Below, in pieces: positions 42,769-51,935 of a DNA stretch of 64,000 nt (its first letter is position 1; each line of letters opens with the position of its first letter). The DNA comes from Bin87 sp964347975 (lineage in GTDB: Bacteria; Chloroflexota; Dehalococcoidia; Lucifugimonadales; UBA3495), in the NCBI GenBank assembly GCA_964347975.1, contig CAYGAY010000001.1, positions 248,001 through 312,000 on the forward strand, in the 5' to 3' direction. The notes beneath the pieces were generated by a model that did no database searches, was not told the origin of the DNA, and was given only the letters and a program-made list of their open reading frames with translations. The position numbers and the translations under genes were made by a program.

Positions 42769-43554
42769 ATGACCACTCGAAATACCGTCGCCAAGGTATC
42801 ACAATCCGAAAGCCATTTTCGGTTCCCGGACCCACCGGAACGCGAGCCTGACGATATGACCAGCTTCGACCAACTGGCTCTTACCGGCAATGTACATTAC
42901 CTCATCCAGCATCTCGGCAATCCTGACACCACCCTGGTCGCCGGCGAGCATTACCTCGCCCTCGACCTAACCCGGAATTTGGCCGGGGTGCGCTATCCTG
43001 ACCTGCTCATCGCCTTCAATGTTGACCCCGCAGCCTATCGCCGGAGCAACGCCTACGTCATCTCGGAGCAGGGCAAGCCGCCGGATTTTGTGCTGGAGAT
43101 AGCGTCCCGACGCACCGGGCGCGTTGACGTGGGGGCAAAGCGGGACGATTACGCCACGCTGGGCATCCTGGAATATTGGCGTTTTGACGAGACGGAGACG
43201 GGCCGTTGGCATGGAGCGCGGCTGGCCGGGGACCGGCTGGTTGATGGTCGGTACGTTCCCATCGCTATTGAACCGCTGGCGAATAACATTTTGCAGGGAT
43301 ACAGCACGGTTCTGGACCTGCGCCTACGCTGGGAGCGTGGACAGTTAGGGTGGTACGACCCGGCCACTGGCCGGCACATCGTTACCTTTGAAGACTTACG
43401 CGCTCGGTCCGACGCCGCCGAAGCCCGGGCCGATGTTGAGCGCGCAGCACGCATTAAGGAATGCCAGGCCCGTATCCAGGCCGAAGCCCAAGCACGCGAA
43501 CTGGCGGAAGAGCTTCAGCGGCTACGGGGTTCCCAGGGCGTGTCGCCAAATTGA
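42769..43554 (+). CDS. Uma2-family (DUF820) restriction endonuclease-like protein
   Basis: 261 residues from ATG 42769 with AAAGG upstream. PD-(D/E)XK-like core: LAGVRYPDLLIAFNVD, PDFVLEIASRRTGRVDVGAKRDDYATLGILEYWRFD. C-terminal 60 residues (ARSDAAEARADVERAARI onward) look like a coiled coil. Uma2 proteins are widespread in Cyanobacteria and Chloroflexota and unassigned biologically. No partner gene is evident. Confidence 0.88.
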   Translation: MTTRNTVAKVSQSESHFRFPDPPEREPDDMTSFDQLALTGNVHYLIQHLGNPDTTLVAGEHYLALDLTRNLAGVRYPDLLIAFNVDPAAYRRSNAYVISEQGKPPDFVLEIASRRTGRVDVGAKRDDYATLGILEYWRFDETETGRWHGARLAGDRLVDGRYVPIAIEPLANNILQGYSTVLDLRLRWERGQLGWYDPATGRHIVTFEDLRARSDAAEARADVERAARIKECQARIQAEAQARELAEELQRLRGSQGVSPN

Positions 43555-43586
43555 GGCGCCAAGCGTTAATCCGCCCCATTTCCGTC

Positions 43587-43606
43587 ATTCCCGCACAAGC
43601 GGGAGT
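43587..43606. repeat. Intergenic palindrome, family B
   Basis: ATTCCCGC, ACAA, GCGGGAGT with one mismatch. A further half-copy (TTTCGCGGGAATGACGG) at 43688-43704. Confidence 0.65.
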
Positions 43607-43662
43607 CCAGAATAGTCTGCTGTCGCAGAACGATTTGGGTTATGGAAACGCCTGGATGCCTG

Positions 43663-43681
43663 CCCCGTATCAAGTACGGGG
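43663..43681. repeat. Intergenic palindrome, family C
   Basis: CCCCGTA (43663-43669), TCAAG, TACGGGG (43675-43681). Same hairpin as in the composite repeat at 27405-27423. Confidence 0.75.
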
Positions 43682-43743
43682 TGACTTTCTTTCGCGGGAA
43701 TGACGGGGGTGAAGTGGGGATGACGATAATGGGGTTGGTGGCG

Positions 43744-44526
43744 TCAGAGTGAGGCGGCTTTGTCGCGGAGGCGGGTGAACTCGGTGCGGAACCCTTCGGC
43801 CAGGGCGCGGCGATCGGTGCCGTGGAGGACGAAGCGGGCGCCCTGCTCGATCCAGTATTCGGACAGCTCGGGGGTCTGATGGTGGACCAGGCTGGGCAGG
43901 CCCCGGGATTCGCAATTGTCAATGATGCTTTTTACGGTGGTCTTGTAGATTTCCTGGGCGTAGTCGTCGGGCACGCCCAGAGAGATGCTCATATCGTTGG
44001 GGCCGACGAAGATGGCGTCGATGTGGGGAACGTCGAGGATGGCGTCCAGGTTAGCCACGGCGGCCTGGCTCTCGATGCCGATGATGCAGATATTGTCGCG
44101 GTTGCGGGCGGCGAGGTATTCCTCGCTGGCGCCGCTGGGGAACTCTCCGGTGGCCAGGGCCTGCTCGGCGGCGGCGCCTTTGAGAGGTCGGAACTTGGCG
44201 GCTTTGACCACTTCGCGCACCTGCTCGACGGTCTCGCAATAGGGGGCCAGAATGCCCTGGGCGCCGGCGTCGATGGCCATGGTCACGTAGTGGGAGTCGG
44301 GTATGGGAATGCGCACGATCGGCACGACGCTGATAGTGCTGAACATGGTCAGGTAATCACCCAACTCGCCCCGGCTGCGTGGGCTGTGCTCGGTGTCAAT
44401 GATGACGTAATCCAGACCCACACCGTCCAGTATGGGTATCCAGCGTGGGCTGCGGTTGATGCTGATCATGGTGCCGAAGATCCGGCCGCCCTGTCTAAGG
44501 GTATCCTTGAGGTCTGCGCCGCTCAT
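43744..44526 (-). CDS. HpcH/HpaI aldolase family protein
   Basis: 260 residues from ATG 44526 with AAGGAG upstream. Class II aldolase barrel: LDYVIIDTEHSPRS (Asp/His of catalysis), VPIVRIPIP, IGIESQAAVANLD (Glu), and FVGPNDMSISLG (Asp). Typical substrates are 2-keto-3-deoxy acids; pyruvate as a product is likely. Distinct from the CitE trio at 17-20 kb by its shorter length and the DTEH motif. Confidence 0.9.
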   Translation of the reverse strand: MSGADLKDTLRQGGRIFGTMISINRSPRWIPILDGVGLDYVIIDTEHSPRSRGELGDYLTMFSTISVVPIVRIPIPDSHYVTMAIDAGAQGILAPYCETVEQVREVVKAAKFRPLKGAAAEQALATGEFPSGASEEYLAARNRDNICIIGIESQAAVANLDAILDVPHIDAIFVGPNDMSISLGVPDDYAQEIYKTTVKSIIDNCESRGLPSLVHHQTPELSEYWIEQGARFVLHGTDRRALAEGFRTEFTRLRDKAASL

Positions 44527-44590
44527 GGGGGAATCGCTCCTTGAGGGATAGTGCAGGGAGTATAGCACGGTGGGGTTGTCTGGAACTCTA

Positions 44591-44725
44591 AGAAACTATC
44601 TCAAAAGTCCCTTCTCCCACCAGGGGAGAAGGTTAGGATGAGGGGGATTGTCTCGGTCGCCCTAACCTCGATCCTCTCCCATCCAGGGGGAGGAAGCCAG
44701 TGGCAGATATTTTGAGATAGTTTCT
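44591..44725. mobile_element. MITE-like element with 16-bp terminal inverted repeats
   Basis: Left end AGAAACTATCTCAAAA (44591-44606) and right end TTTTGAGATAGTTTCT (44710-44725) are perfect reverse complements. The 135-bp body holds two more stem-loops (CCCTTCTCCC/GGGGAGAAGG and CCTCTCCC/GGGGGAGG arms joined by GGTTAGG / CCCTAACC). No ORF inside. It lies between an HpcH aldolase and RNase D genes. Could be a non-autonomous transposable element or a large repeated hairpin; no transposase is present in the window. Confidence 0.65.
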
Positions 44726-44843
44726 AAGTGGGCACGCTGGAGCAGCATCGTCCGGGAAGTCGAGCGCGACGTGGTATGTGCTAAACTGACGCCGGCCAAT
44801 ACGACTGGCTAATGGGGAATCCGGGTAGTCGCCAGGAAGTCAA

Positions 44844-45965
44844 TTGCGAAATCAGTATCGTTATATTAACGAGCAGGACGAATGGGAAGCAGTGGCGCGG
44901 GATCTGCGTCACGCCAGCCGGTTGGCCCTGGATACGGAACGCAACGGACGTTTTGCGTATCAGGAACGCATCTGTCTCATCCAAATATCAGACGGGCGGG
45001 ATACCTACCTGCTGGACCCTTTAGCGGTGAATGATCTTTCGGCGCTGGGCGCGATGCTAGCCGACGATGCGGTGGTCAAGGTTCTGCACGGATGTGAAGA
45101 GGATATCCGGTTTTTTGATCGAGACTTCAGTTTCGCGGTGAGCAACCTTTTCGATACGGGGCTGGCGGCGCGGTTTCTGGGCGTGGGACGTCCTAACCTG
45201 GGGGCGGTGTTGGAAGAGTTTTGCGGCGTTGTAATCACGAAAGACGCTCGGCTGCAGATGTCACACTGGGGGTTGCGCCCGCTGTCCGGGCCGGCCCTGG
45301 ATTACGCGGCGGGCGACGTGCGCCACCTGCTGACGCTGGCGGACGAACTGGAGTATCAACTGGACAAGCTGGGTCGAGTTGAGTGGGTCAGGGAGGAGTG
45401 TTCGCGTATTGAAGCGTTGCGGCATCCTCCGGACGAGCCGTTGGAGACCGCGTTCCGACGGGTGAAGGGTTGGGAGGGGCTGAGCCCGCGACAGGCGGCG
45501 GTATTGCAGGAGCTCTATGCTTTTCGGGATGGCAAAGCATGCGTCTGGGACGTGCCGCCGACGCTGGCTGCCAGCAACAATGACCTGCTGACGCTGGCCC
45601 AAGGTGGTGGGCATCCCCCCCGCGGCGTGGGCGGTATGCTGGCCAATCGGTGTTTTGGGGAGTTGATGGAGGCTGTCGAGAGAGGGATGTACAAGCCGGA
45701 ACCGGCCAGGCTGTCGCGGCCTGAACCCAACCACCACGGTTGGACGCCGGAGCGCCGGGAGCGATTAAAAGCGTTGAAGCAGTGGCGCGCGGCGACAGGC
45801 CGGGAGTTGGGTCTTGCCGTTAGCCACATCTGGCCGACGCCCAGCCTGGAACGGATTGCGATACGTCCCGGAGACTTGGATCGCGAGTTGGCCGGCGGTG
45901 GGGGAGAGGTGAGGCGATGGCAACGGAGGGAGTTTGGAGAAGGGTTGACACAATTGATGAGGTAG
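44844..45965 (+). CDS. rnd: Ribonuclease D-like 3'-5' exonuclease
   Basis: 373 residues from TTG 44844 (AGGAAG nine bases upstream). DEDD exonuclease domain: LALDTERNGRFAYQERICLIQI (D-x-E), VLHGCEEDIRFFDRDF, and DYAAGDVRHLLTL (motif III). C-terminal HRDC-like domain around GLSPRQAAVLQELYAFRDG and WTPERRERLKALKQWR. E. coli RNase D is of similar length. Role: 3' trimming of tRNA and other stable RNAs. Confidence 0.9.
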   Translation: MRNQYRYINEQDEWEAVARDLRHASRLALDTERNGRFAYQERICLIQISDGRDTYLLDPLAVNDLSALGAMLADDAVVKVLHGCEEDIRFFDRDFSFAVSNLFDTGLAARFLGVGRPNLGAVLEEFCGVVITKDARLQMSHWGLRPLSGPALDYAAGDVRHLLTLADELEYQLDKLGRVEWVREECSRIEALRHPPDEPLETAFRRVKGWEGLSPRQAAVLQELYAFRDGKACVWDVPPTLAASNNDLLTLAQGGGHPPRGVGGMLANRCFGELMEAVERGMYKPEPARLSRPEPNHHGWTPERRERLKALKQWRAATGRELGLAVSHIWPTPSLERIAIRPGDLDRELAGGGGEVRRWQRREFGEGLTQLMR

Positions 45966-46010
45966 GTTGCACTAGGCTGATGCCGGCGCGTTGAATGGGC
46001 CGGTAGTCAA

Positions 46011-47093
46011 TCAGGCGCCGTAGGCCATCAGCTGCTCGCAGAAGCGGGCGGTGTTCATCAGGTCGGGGATTACGACGTATTCGTCGATGGTGTGCATGAG
46101 GTTGGTGGACATACCGACCACTACGCTTTCAATGCCGTTGAGGCGGAAGACGTTGCCATCGGTGCCGCCGCCGGAGGGCTGGATGTTGGGTTGCAGGCCC
46201 ATGTCGCGCATGACGCGGGTGACGAGCTGGGCAGTGGCCTCGTTGGGGTCGAGGCGGTACATCTGGAACATCATTTCCAGGTTTTCGGTGATTTCGGCCT
46301 CGGTATAGCGGCCGCGGATGTTGCCGATGGAGTTGAGAAGCTGCATTCGGAGCAGTTCCAACGACTCTACGTTCATGCTGCGAAATTCGCCGGTGATGGA
46401 CGCTTCCGAAGGGACGGCGTTGCGGACGGTGCCGCCGGTGATGGTGGCGACGTTGAAGGTGGTTTCCTCGTCGATGCGGCCCTGGGGTAGGTCAGAGATA
46501 ATGTCGCTGGCGATTTGGATGGCGGAAAGGCCCTTTTCCGGTTCGACGCCGGCGTGGGCGCCGCGGCCGCGAATGTTTATGTCGAAGGCCATATAAGTGG
46601 GGCTGCCGCCGGTGATGGTGTTGACGGGGCCATTCCCGTCAAAAACGACCGCCTCAGTGGCATCGATCATGGAGAAGTCTAGATTGGATGCGCCCACCAG
46701 GCCGATTTCCTCGCCGCGAGTGAACACTACCTGGACCGGACGGCGCGGACGTCCCTCTTCACGGACGGTTTCAAGGGCCTCCAGGATGGCGGCCACGCCG
46801 GCTTTGCAGTCGCCGCCGAGGATGGTGTTGCGGTCGGAGGTGATGCGGTCGCCGGCAACCTGGGGCCTGATGCTGCGGCCCGGGTCAACGGTGTCCATGT
46901 GGGCGGAGAGCAGGAGAGGCCGATCGCCATCCTCGCGGGCGATGACGTTGCCGTGGTCGTCCCGGGCAACCTGAAAACCGAGGTTGGCGAGGCGGTCGGA
47001 CACCTGGAGTGCGACATCCCATTCCTCGCCGGAGGGGCTGTCGATACGTACCAAGTCGCAGAAATCGTTGATCAATCTTTCCTGGTTAGGCAT
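46011..47093 (-). CDS. M20/M42-type zinc aminopeptidase (PepT-like)
   Basis: 360 residues. Metal-binding residues are visible: HMDTVDPG, GDCKAGVAAI, FTRGEEIGLVG (Glu-Glu), VVFDGNGP, and C-terminal LMHTIDEY. Two-zinc peptidase that removes N-terminal residues from peptides. No signal peptide. Its start lies divergent from the GNAT gene with about 70 bases between. Confidence 0.92.
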   Translation of the reverse strand: MPNQERLINDFCDLVRIDSPSGEEWDVALQVSDRLANLGFQVARDDHGNVIAREDGDRPLLLSAHMDTVDPGRSIRPQVAGDRITSDRNTILGGDCKAGVAAILEALETVREEGRPRRPVQVVFTRGEEIGLVGASNLDFSMIDATEAVVFDGNGPVNTITGGSPTYMAFDINIRGRGAHAGVEPEKGLSAIQIASDIISDLPQGRIDEETTFNVATITGGTVRNAVPSEASITGEFRSMNVESLELLRMQLLNSIGNIRGRYTEAEITENLEMMFQMYRLDPNEATAQLVTRVMRDMGLQPNIQPSGGGTDGNVFRLNGIESVVVGMSTNLMHTIDEYVVIPDLMNTARFCEQLMAYGA

Positions 47094-47163
47094 GGAGGCA
47101 CCTCCGTGTTTGGGCAGCGATTCGGTTGCCTATTATAGCGCAGGCAAGTAGAATCATCGTCGA

Positions 47164-47622
47164 ATGGGCGATGAAGTACATATACGCGCTGCTGTACCGT
47201 CGGACGGGGCGACCATTGCCGAATTTAACGCGGCAATGGCGTTGGAATCGGAAGGGATAGCGCTGGATGAGACGATATTGCGGGCCGGCGTGGACGCGGC
47301 GCTGGCCGATGCAGCGAAGGCGTTTTACCTGCTGGCTGAAGTCGCCGGCAGGCCCGTGGGCCAATTGATGGTGACCACCGAGTGGAGCGACTGGCGGAAT
47401 GGGTGGATCTGGTGGATCCAGTCAGTGTACGTAGTTCCGGAGCGGCGCCGGCAGGGAATATATCGCCGGCTTTTCGGTCGATTATTGGAGATGTCCGAAG
47501 AGCGGGGGGACGTTCGCGGGATGCGGCTGTACGTGATGCGAGAGAACCGGGTGGCGAAACGGACCTACGAGGCCCTGGGGATGAGTCACTCGGAATATGA
47601 CCTGTACGAAACCGAGTTTTGA
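47164..47622 (+). CDS. GNAT family N-acetyltransferase
   Basis: 152 residues. Acetyl-CoA binding motif A near VVPERRRQGIYRRLFGRLLEM and motif B RENRVAKRTYEALGM. Substrate unknown. First gene of a rightward run with TPR, hotdog, PIG-L, TenA and hydrolase genes; gap to the next gene 12 bases. Confidence 0.9.
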   Translation: MGDEVHIRAAVPSDGATIAEFNAAMALESEGIALDETILRAGVDAALADAAKAFYLLAEVAGRPVGQLMVTTEWSDWRNGWIWWIQSVYVVPERRRQGIYRRLFGRLLEMSEERGDVRGMRLYVMRENRVAKRTYEALGMSHSEYDLYETEF

Positions 47623-47634
47623 CGAGCGCAGGCC

Positions 47635-48690
47635 ATGACCACCGGCGGCGATTTACCGACAGAGTTTCATTATACGGCGCGCGGTCAATTAGCGTTGCGG
47701 GCCGGACAGTTGAACGCGGCCATCGACGACTTCAACAATGCGCTGCGGATTAACGACGAGTTCGCGCCGGCCTATTACTATCGGGGGCTGGCGTTTCGGA
47801 ACGGGGGCGATCTGAATCGGGCGATTGCCGACTACACCCGCGCCATCGTCGCGGATCCGCAATATCCGGTGCCGTATTACGCCCGGGGAGTGGTTCGCCG
47901 CCACCTGGGGTTCTACGAGGATGCCATCGCCGACTATACGTCGGCAATCGATCTGGAGCCCGACGACGCGGATTACTATTATGCCAGGGGGGTGGCTCGA
48001 ATATCGCTGGGCAGGTATGACGAAGCCATCGCGGATTTTCTGGCCTGCGCACGCATAAACCCGGAACATGCCAACGCACAGTACAACCTGGGCATCGCCT
48101 ACCGGGATACCGGGGACCGGGATACGGCGCTGGGCTACTACAACACCGCGATCGGGCTGCGCCCGGCGGAGCCCGATTATCGTTACGCCAGAGGGAACCT
48201 TTACAGCGACCTGCGGGAATACGATGCTGCCATTGCCGACTATGATGCGGCAATCGCACTGGCGCCAACGTTTGCCAACGCTTTGTACAACCGTGGCATA
48301 GCCAAGCGCAACCGGGGCGAACCGCGTGACGCCATAGCTGACTTTGACGCCGCGCAATCCTGTGGAATGGACACGGCAACCTTGCACCACAATCGTGGCG
48401 TGGCCAAGGCGGATCTCGGCGATCACGAAGCGGCCATGGCGGAGTACGAACAGGCGCTGCAACGGGATGCGGCGCTGGCCGGCATCTGGCTGTCGGTGGG
48501 GAACTCGCAGTCGCTTTTGGAAAACTATCAGGAAGCCGTCGCGGCTTTTACCAGGGCACTGGAATTGAACGACAATCTTGCCGACGCTTACGGGGGTCGC
48601 GGTTTGGCGAACCGGGCGCTGGGTGATGAGCAAGCAGCGGCAGCGGATTTGGCGGAGTTCGCTCGGCGCAGCGGCGGTTCCGTACCATGA
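47635..48690 (+). CDS. TPR repeat protein
   Basis: 351 residues. About nine tetratricopeptide units of 34 residues (GQLNAAIDDFNNALRI, NPEHANAQYNLGIAYRDTGD, RDTALGYYNTAIGL). No signal peptide or enzyme domain. Stop overlaps the next ATG (ATGA), so it is coupled to the hotdog-domain gene. Confidence 0.9.
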   Translation: MTTGGDLPTEFHYTARGQLALRAGQLNAAIDDFNNALRINDEFAPAYYYRGLAFRNGGDLNRAIADYTRAIVADPQYPVPYYARGVVRRHLGFYEDAIADYTSAIDLEPDDADYYYARGVARISLGRYDEAIADFLACARINPEHANAQYNLGIAYRDTGDRDTALGYYNTAIGLRPAEPDYRYARGNLYSDLREYDAAIADYDAAIALAPTFANALYNRGIAKRNRGEPRDAIADFDAAQSCGMDTATLHHNRGVAKADLGDHEAAMAEYEQALQRDAALAGIWLSVGNSQSLLENYQEAVAAFTRALELNDNLADAYGGRGLANRALGDEQAAAADLAEFARRSGGSVP

Positions 48691-49541
48691 TCGACTCGGA
48701 GAGCCTGATCGGCTTACAGGTCGGCGACCAACTTGGTCATCTGGAATACGTGGTCGAAGAGGCGACGCAGGCGGGATACCGAGCGTTGGTGGGCAGCGGC
48801 GGATATTTCCCCAATTTGCTGGCCGACGATTGCCGGGCTTTGCTGTTGCAACGGTGCGGGCCGCTGCCGTTGATCACGTCCTGGCGCGGTCTGGAATTCC
48901 TGCGTCCGCCGATCCCGGGGCGGCGGGTGCAGGTGGGTGGGTGGCTGCGCGAGATGAGTGATTTGGATACCATGCCCCGGCTTCGAGTTGCCGCCTTTGC
49001 GGTGGACGAAATCGGCACTGAGATAATGCGTTCGGCAGCGGTATTTCGCGTTCGGCAGCGTCCTCAATCCTTGATGGGCGGCAGTGCGCCACTGCTGAAC
49101 CACCCGGTGAATTCAGGGACGTCACCGGCGAGGCGCGATGGCTTGGCCGGCGTGAATGTTGGCGACACGCTATGGCTCGGTACGCTGGTTCTGCCGGAGA
49201 GAAACACCCTAGCGTGTGACCAACAGCTGGGAAACGAACTGGCCGGGCTGGACTTGAACGACAGCGGAAATGATTTGGCGCCCGTGGTCGTTGGTTGGCT
49301 GGAAGCTGGCATGGGCCGGTGGTTTGGCGATGATTTCCGGTGGGGCGGGCAGATGTCGGCGCGCCTCCGTCGCCCGGTGAGCGCGGGAGAAGTCATTGCA
49401 GGCGAAGTGCGGGTGACCCGGCGCGACGCCGGATCCGGGGTGGTGGCATGGCAGCTAAGGATCAACGTGCTTAACCAACTCAACCGCCCCGCCATATTGG
49501 GAGATGCGACCGTCACGACACCGAGCGCGCGCCGGCTCTGA
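48687..49541 (+). CDS. Double-hotdog (MaoC-like) domain protein
   Basis: 284 residues, two hotdog-like halves. LIGLQVGDQLGHLEYVVEEATQAGYRALVG opens the first; the second starts near ARRDGLAGVNVGDTLWLG and continues with DDFRWGGQMSARLRRPVSAGEVIAGEV, the MaoC-type spacing. Likely an enoyl-CoA hydratase or thioesterase-like protein. A catalytic Asp/His pair could not be assigned with certainty. Coupled to the TPR gene. Confidence 0.7.
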   Translation: MIDSESLIGLQVGDQLGHLEYVVEEATQAGYRALVGSGGYFPNLLADDCRALLLQRCGPLPLITSWRGLEFLRPPIPGRRVQVGGWLREMSDLDTMPRLRVAAFAVDEIGTEIMRSAAVFRVRQRPQSLMGGSAPLLNHPVNSGTSPARRDGLAGVNVGDTLWLGTLVLPERNTLACDQQLGNELAGLDLNDSGNDLAPVVVGWLEAGMGRWFGDDFRWGGQMSARLRRPVSAGEVIAGEVRVTRRDAGSGVVAWQLRINVLNQLNRPAILGDATVTTPSARRL

Positions 49542-49578
49542 TACCATGCCTTGCGATACAACGATAGGTGGAGGACAC

Positions 49579-50325
49579 ATGCAGCAACCCGCGGCGCCGA
49601 CGAAAGTCATGCCTGAGAATTGGCGGACGGGACTGGCCGTCGTAGCGCATCCCGACGATTTGGAGTATGGAGCAGCGGCAGCCATAGCCAAGTGGACTGC
49701 ACAGGGGAAAAAGATCAGCTACGTGATGGTAAGCAAAGGAGAGGCCGGGATAGACGGAATGGAGCCACTGGAGGTCGGGCGGCTAAGATCCCAGGAAGAG
49801 ATCAACGCAGCCCGGGTAGTGGGCGTGGAAACGGTGGAGTTTCTGGACCACGCGGACGGGGTGATTGAGTATGGGCCGAAACTACGGCGGGATTTGAGCC
49901 GGGCGATACGGCGACATCGTCCGGACGTAGTCATAACCATCAATCATCACCTACAGTTTTTCAGCGGGCATCTGAACATGGCGGACCATCGCTGGGTGGG
50001 ACTGGCCGTATTCGATGCGGCGAGGGACGCCGGGAATCGCTGGATTTTCCCTGAACTGTTGGATGAAGGGATCGAAACCTGGAACGAAGTGCGTTTCGTG
50101 GCAGTGTTCGGCTCCACGATACCGACTCACGTTGTGGATGTTTCGGAACACTGGGAAACCGGGTTGGCTTCGCTGCGAGAGCACAAAGTCTATCTGGAGA
50201 GTTTGGGCGACGTGGGCAACAGCCCGTTTGAGTTTCTAACGGCACACGCCCGGGAGGCCGGCGCGGCCTTCGGGTGCCGATACGCTTCTTACGCGGAGTT
50301 GGTGCTCATCAACGAAGCATTCTAG
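49579..50325 (+). CDS. PIG-L/LmbE-type deacetylase
   Basis: 248 residues from ATG 49579 with GGTGGAGG upstream. Zinc motif AHPDDLEYGAAAAIAKW and downstream NHHLQFFSGHLNMADH, which supplies the second His set. LmbE-like deacetylases remove N-acetyl groups from sugars or cofactors (as in mycothiol or bacillithiol making). Substrate unknown; follows the hotdog gene by 37 bases. Confidence 0.9.
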   Translation: MQQPAAPTKVMPENWRTGLAVVAHPDDLEYGAAAAIAKWTAQGKKISYVMVSKGEAGIDGMEPLEVGRLRSQEEINAARVVGVETVEFLDHADGVIEYGPKLRRDLSRAIRRHRPDVVITINHHLQFFSGHLNMADHRWVGLAVFDAARDAGNRWIFPELLDEGIETWNEVRFVAVFGSTIPTHVVDVSEHWETGLASLREHKVYLESLGDVGNSPFEFLTAHAREAGAAFGCRYASYAELVLINEAF

Positions 50326-50338
50326 TACGGAGAGGAAA

Positions 50339-50992
50339 ATGGCGGGTTTCAGCGAGCAACTGAGACAGGAAGCGGAACCGATCTGGAAGGCGATTTTTGC
50401 CCATCCATTTTTGAAGGAAATCAAAGATGGGACGCTGCCGCTGGAAACGTTTCAATACTACCTGGGGCAGGACTACCACTACCTGGAAGGTTTCGGACGC
50501 AGCGTGGCGCTGGCGCTGGCCAAAGCTCCGGATTCGGAGTTGCTACAGGAGTTGGCGCACCGGGTGATGACGCCTGTGGAACGCCCATTGCATCACCGAT
50601 TGATTGAGGCGGCGGGATTGACAATGGATGACGTCGAAAAGGCGCCCAAGTCGCCGACGAATACGGCTTATGTCAATCACATGCTCACCACGGCGGCAAT
50701 GTATGGTCTGGGGCCAACGGCAGCCGCGCTGTTGCCCTGCCCGTGGACATACCACCTGTTGAAAGACGAAGTGGGACAATCGGAGCACTCCCTCTACGGC
50801 CAATGGACCCGGTTTTACGTGGAGGGGTTCTTGCAGTCCAGCGTTGATGCCTGGACAGGGTTCGTGGACGAGATGGCGCAGCGGGTTGGGGCGCAGGAGC
50901 GGGAGGCAATGCGGTACGCCTTCATCGCCAGCAGCAGGTACGAGTATATGTTCTGGGACGCTGCGTACCGACGGGAGGATTGGCCGGTATAA
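50339..50992 (+). CDS. tenA: TenA-family thiaminase-like protein
   Basis: 217 residues. All-helical TenA fold: FLKEIKDGTLPLETFQYYLGQDYHYLEGF, a Cys in ALLPCPWTYH (near residue 134; TenA of Bacillus has its catalytic Cys here). TenA hydrolyses aminopyrimidine thiamine-breakdown products for salvage. RBS GGAGAGGA. The genome region uses many TPP enzymes, which makes thiamine salvage sensible. Aminopyrimidine versus other N-heterocycle substrate is not known. Confidence 0.92.
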   Translation: MAGFSEQLRQEAEPIWKAIFAHPFLKEIKDGTLPLETFQYYLGQDYHYLEGFGRSVALALAKAPDSELLQELAHRVMTPVERPLHHRLIEAAGLTMDDVEKAPKSPTNTAYVNHMLTTAAMYGLGPTAAALLPCPWTYHLLKDEVGQSEHSLYGQWTRFYVEGFLQSSVDAWTGFVDEMAQRVGAQEREAMRYAFIASSRYEYMFWDAAYRREDWPV

Positions 50993-51011
50993 CGACCGGG
51001 AACCCAAGTAA

Positions 51012-51030
51012 GGCAGGTTTGAAACCTGCC
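51012..51030. repeat. Intergenic palindrome, family F
   Basis: GGCAGGTTT-G-AAACCTGCC, a perfect palindrome between tenA and the hydrolase gene. A related imperfect copy is at 54899-54921. Confidence 0.75.
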
Positions 51031-51068
51031 CTGCATCGCCGCGCCCAACTAATCGGAGGAGACGGGAA

Positions 51069-51866
51069 ATGCCTTATGCGGAGATCAATGGAACGCAGAT
51101 GTTCTATGAGAGCCATGGTGATGGACCGGCCATTGTGTTTGCCCACGGGCGGGGCGGGAATCATCTGAGCTGGTGGCAGCAGGTGGCTGCTTTCCAGGGA
51201 GACTATCGTTGCATCACCTTCGACCATCGAGGTTGGGGTCTTACGGCAGGAGCGGCCGGGCCGCCCGAGCCGGCGACGTTTGTGGCCGACCTGGAGGCTC
51301 TGCTGGACCATCTGGAGGTCGGACGGGCGGTCCTGGTGGCGCAGTCCATGGGTGGGGTCACTTGCCTGGGGTTCGCTCTGGAGCATCCGGAACGGGTGGC
51401 GGGTTTGGCGCTGGGGGATACGACCGGCGGGATCGGGGATGCCTCGGTAGTGTCGTTGCTTGAGGAGGCGTATCCGCCTCAGGATCCGCTGCGTCGGGCG
51501 CTGAGCGACGGGTTCATAGAAAGGCAGCCGGAATTGACCTTTCTATTCGGGTCGATTGGCCGCGTTAATCCGGTGATGCCCGTCAGCGTAGTTTCCGGGC
51601 TGTTCAGGAACCCGGCCGGGCCGCAGGCAGCGGATCTGGCCAGGCTGGACGTTCCCACGTTGTTCGTCGTGGGTGAAGAGGATTTGATCTTCCCGGTGCG
51701 GGTAATCGAGGCGGCGCATCGCCTGGTGCCGGGGAGCCGGCTTGAGGTAGTGCCGGGGGCGGCGCATTCGACGCATTTCGAGCAGCCGCGAGTGTTTAAT
51801 CGTCTGCTGGCGGGGTTCCTCAGCGAGATCGGCATGGGCGCCGTGGGAATCGCGGCGGACGACTAG
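51069..51866 (+). CDS. Alpha/beta-fold hydrolase
   Basis: 265 residues. Nucleophile serine in VAQSMGGVTCLGFA (GxSxG form), oxyanion region FAHGRGGNHLSWW, acid FVVGEEDLIFP and His in GAAHSTHFE. Typical of small carboxylester or carbon-carbon hydrolases. RBS GGAGGAG. Confidence 0.9.
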   Translation: MPYAEINGTQMFYESHGDGPAIVFAHGRGGNHLSWWQQVAAFQGDYRCITFDHRGWGLTAGAAGPPEPATFVADLEALLDHLEVGRAVLVAQSMGGVTCLGFALEHPERVAGLALGDTTGGIGDASVVSLLEEAYPPQDPLRRALSDGFIERQPELTFLFGSIGRVNPVMPVSVVSGLFRNPAGPQAADLARLDVPTLFVVGEEDLIFPVRVIEAAHRLVPGSRLEVVPGAAHSTHFEQPRVFNRLLAGFLSEIGMGAVGIAADD

Positions 51867-51935
51867 CGGCCCAAGCCATGGCAAAAGAAAGAGGCCAGGC
51901 GTTGACCTGCCCCCAATCGTGTCCGAAGGCAGCGA

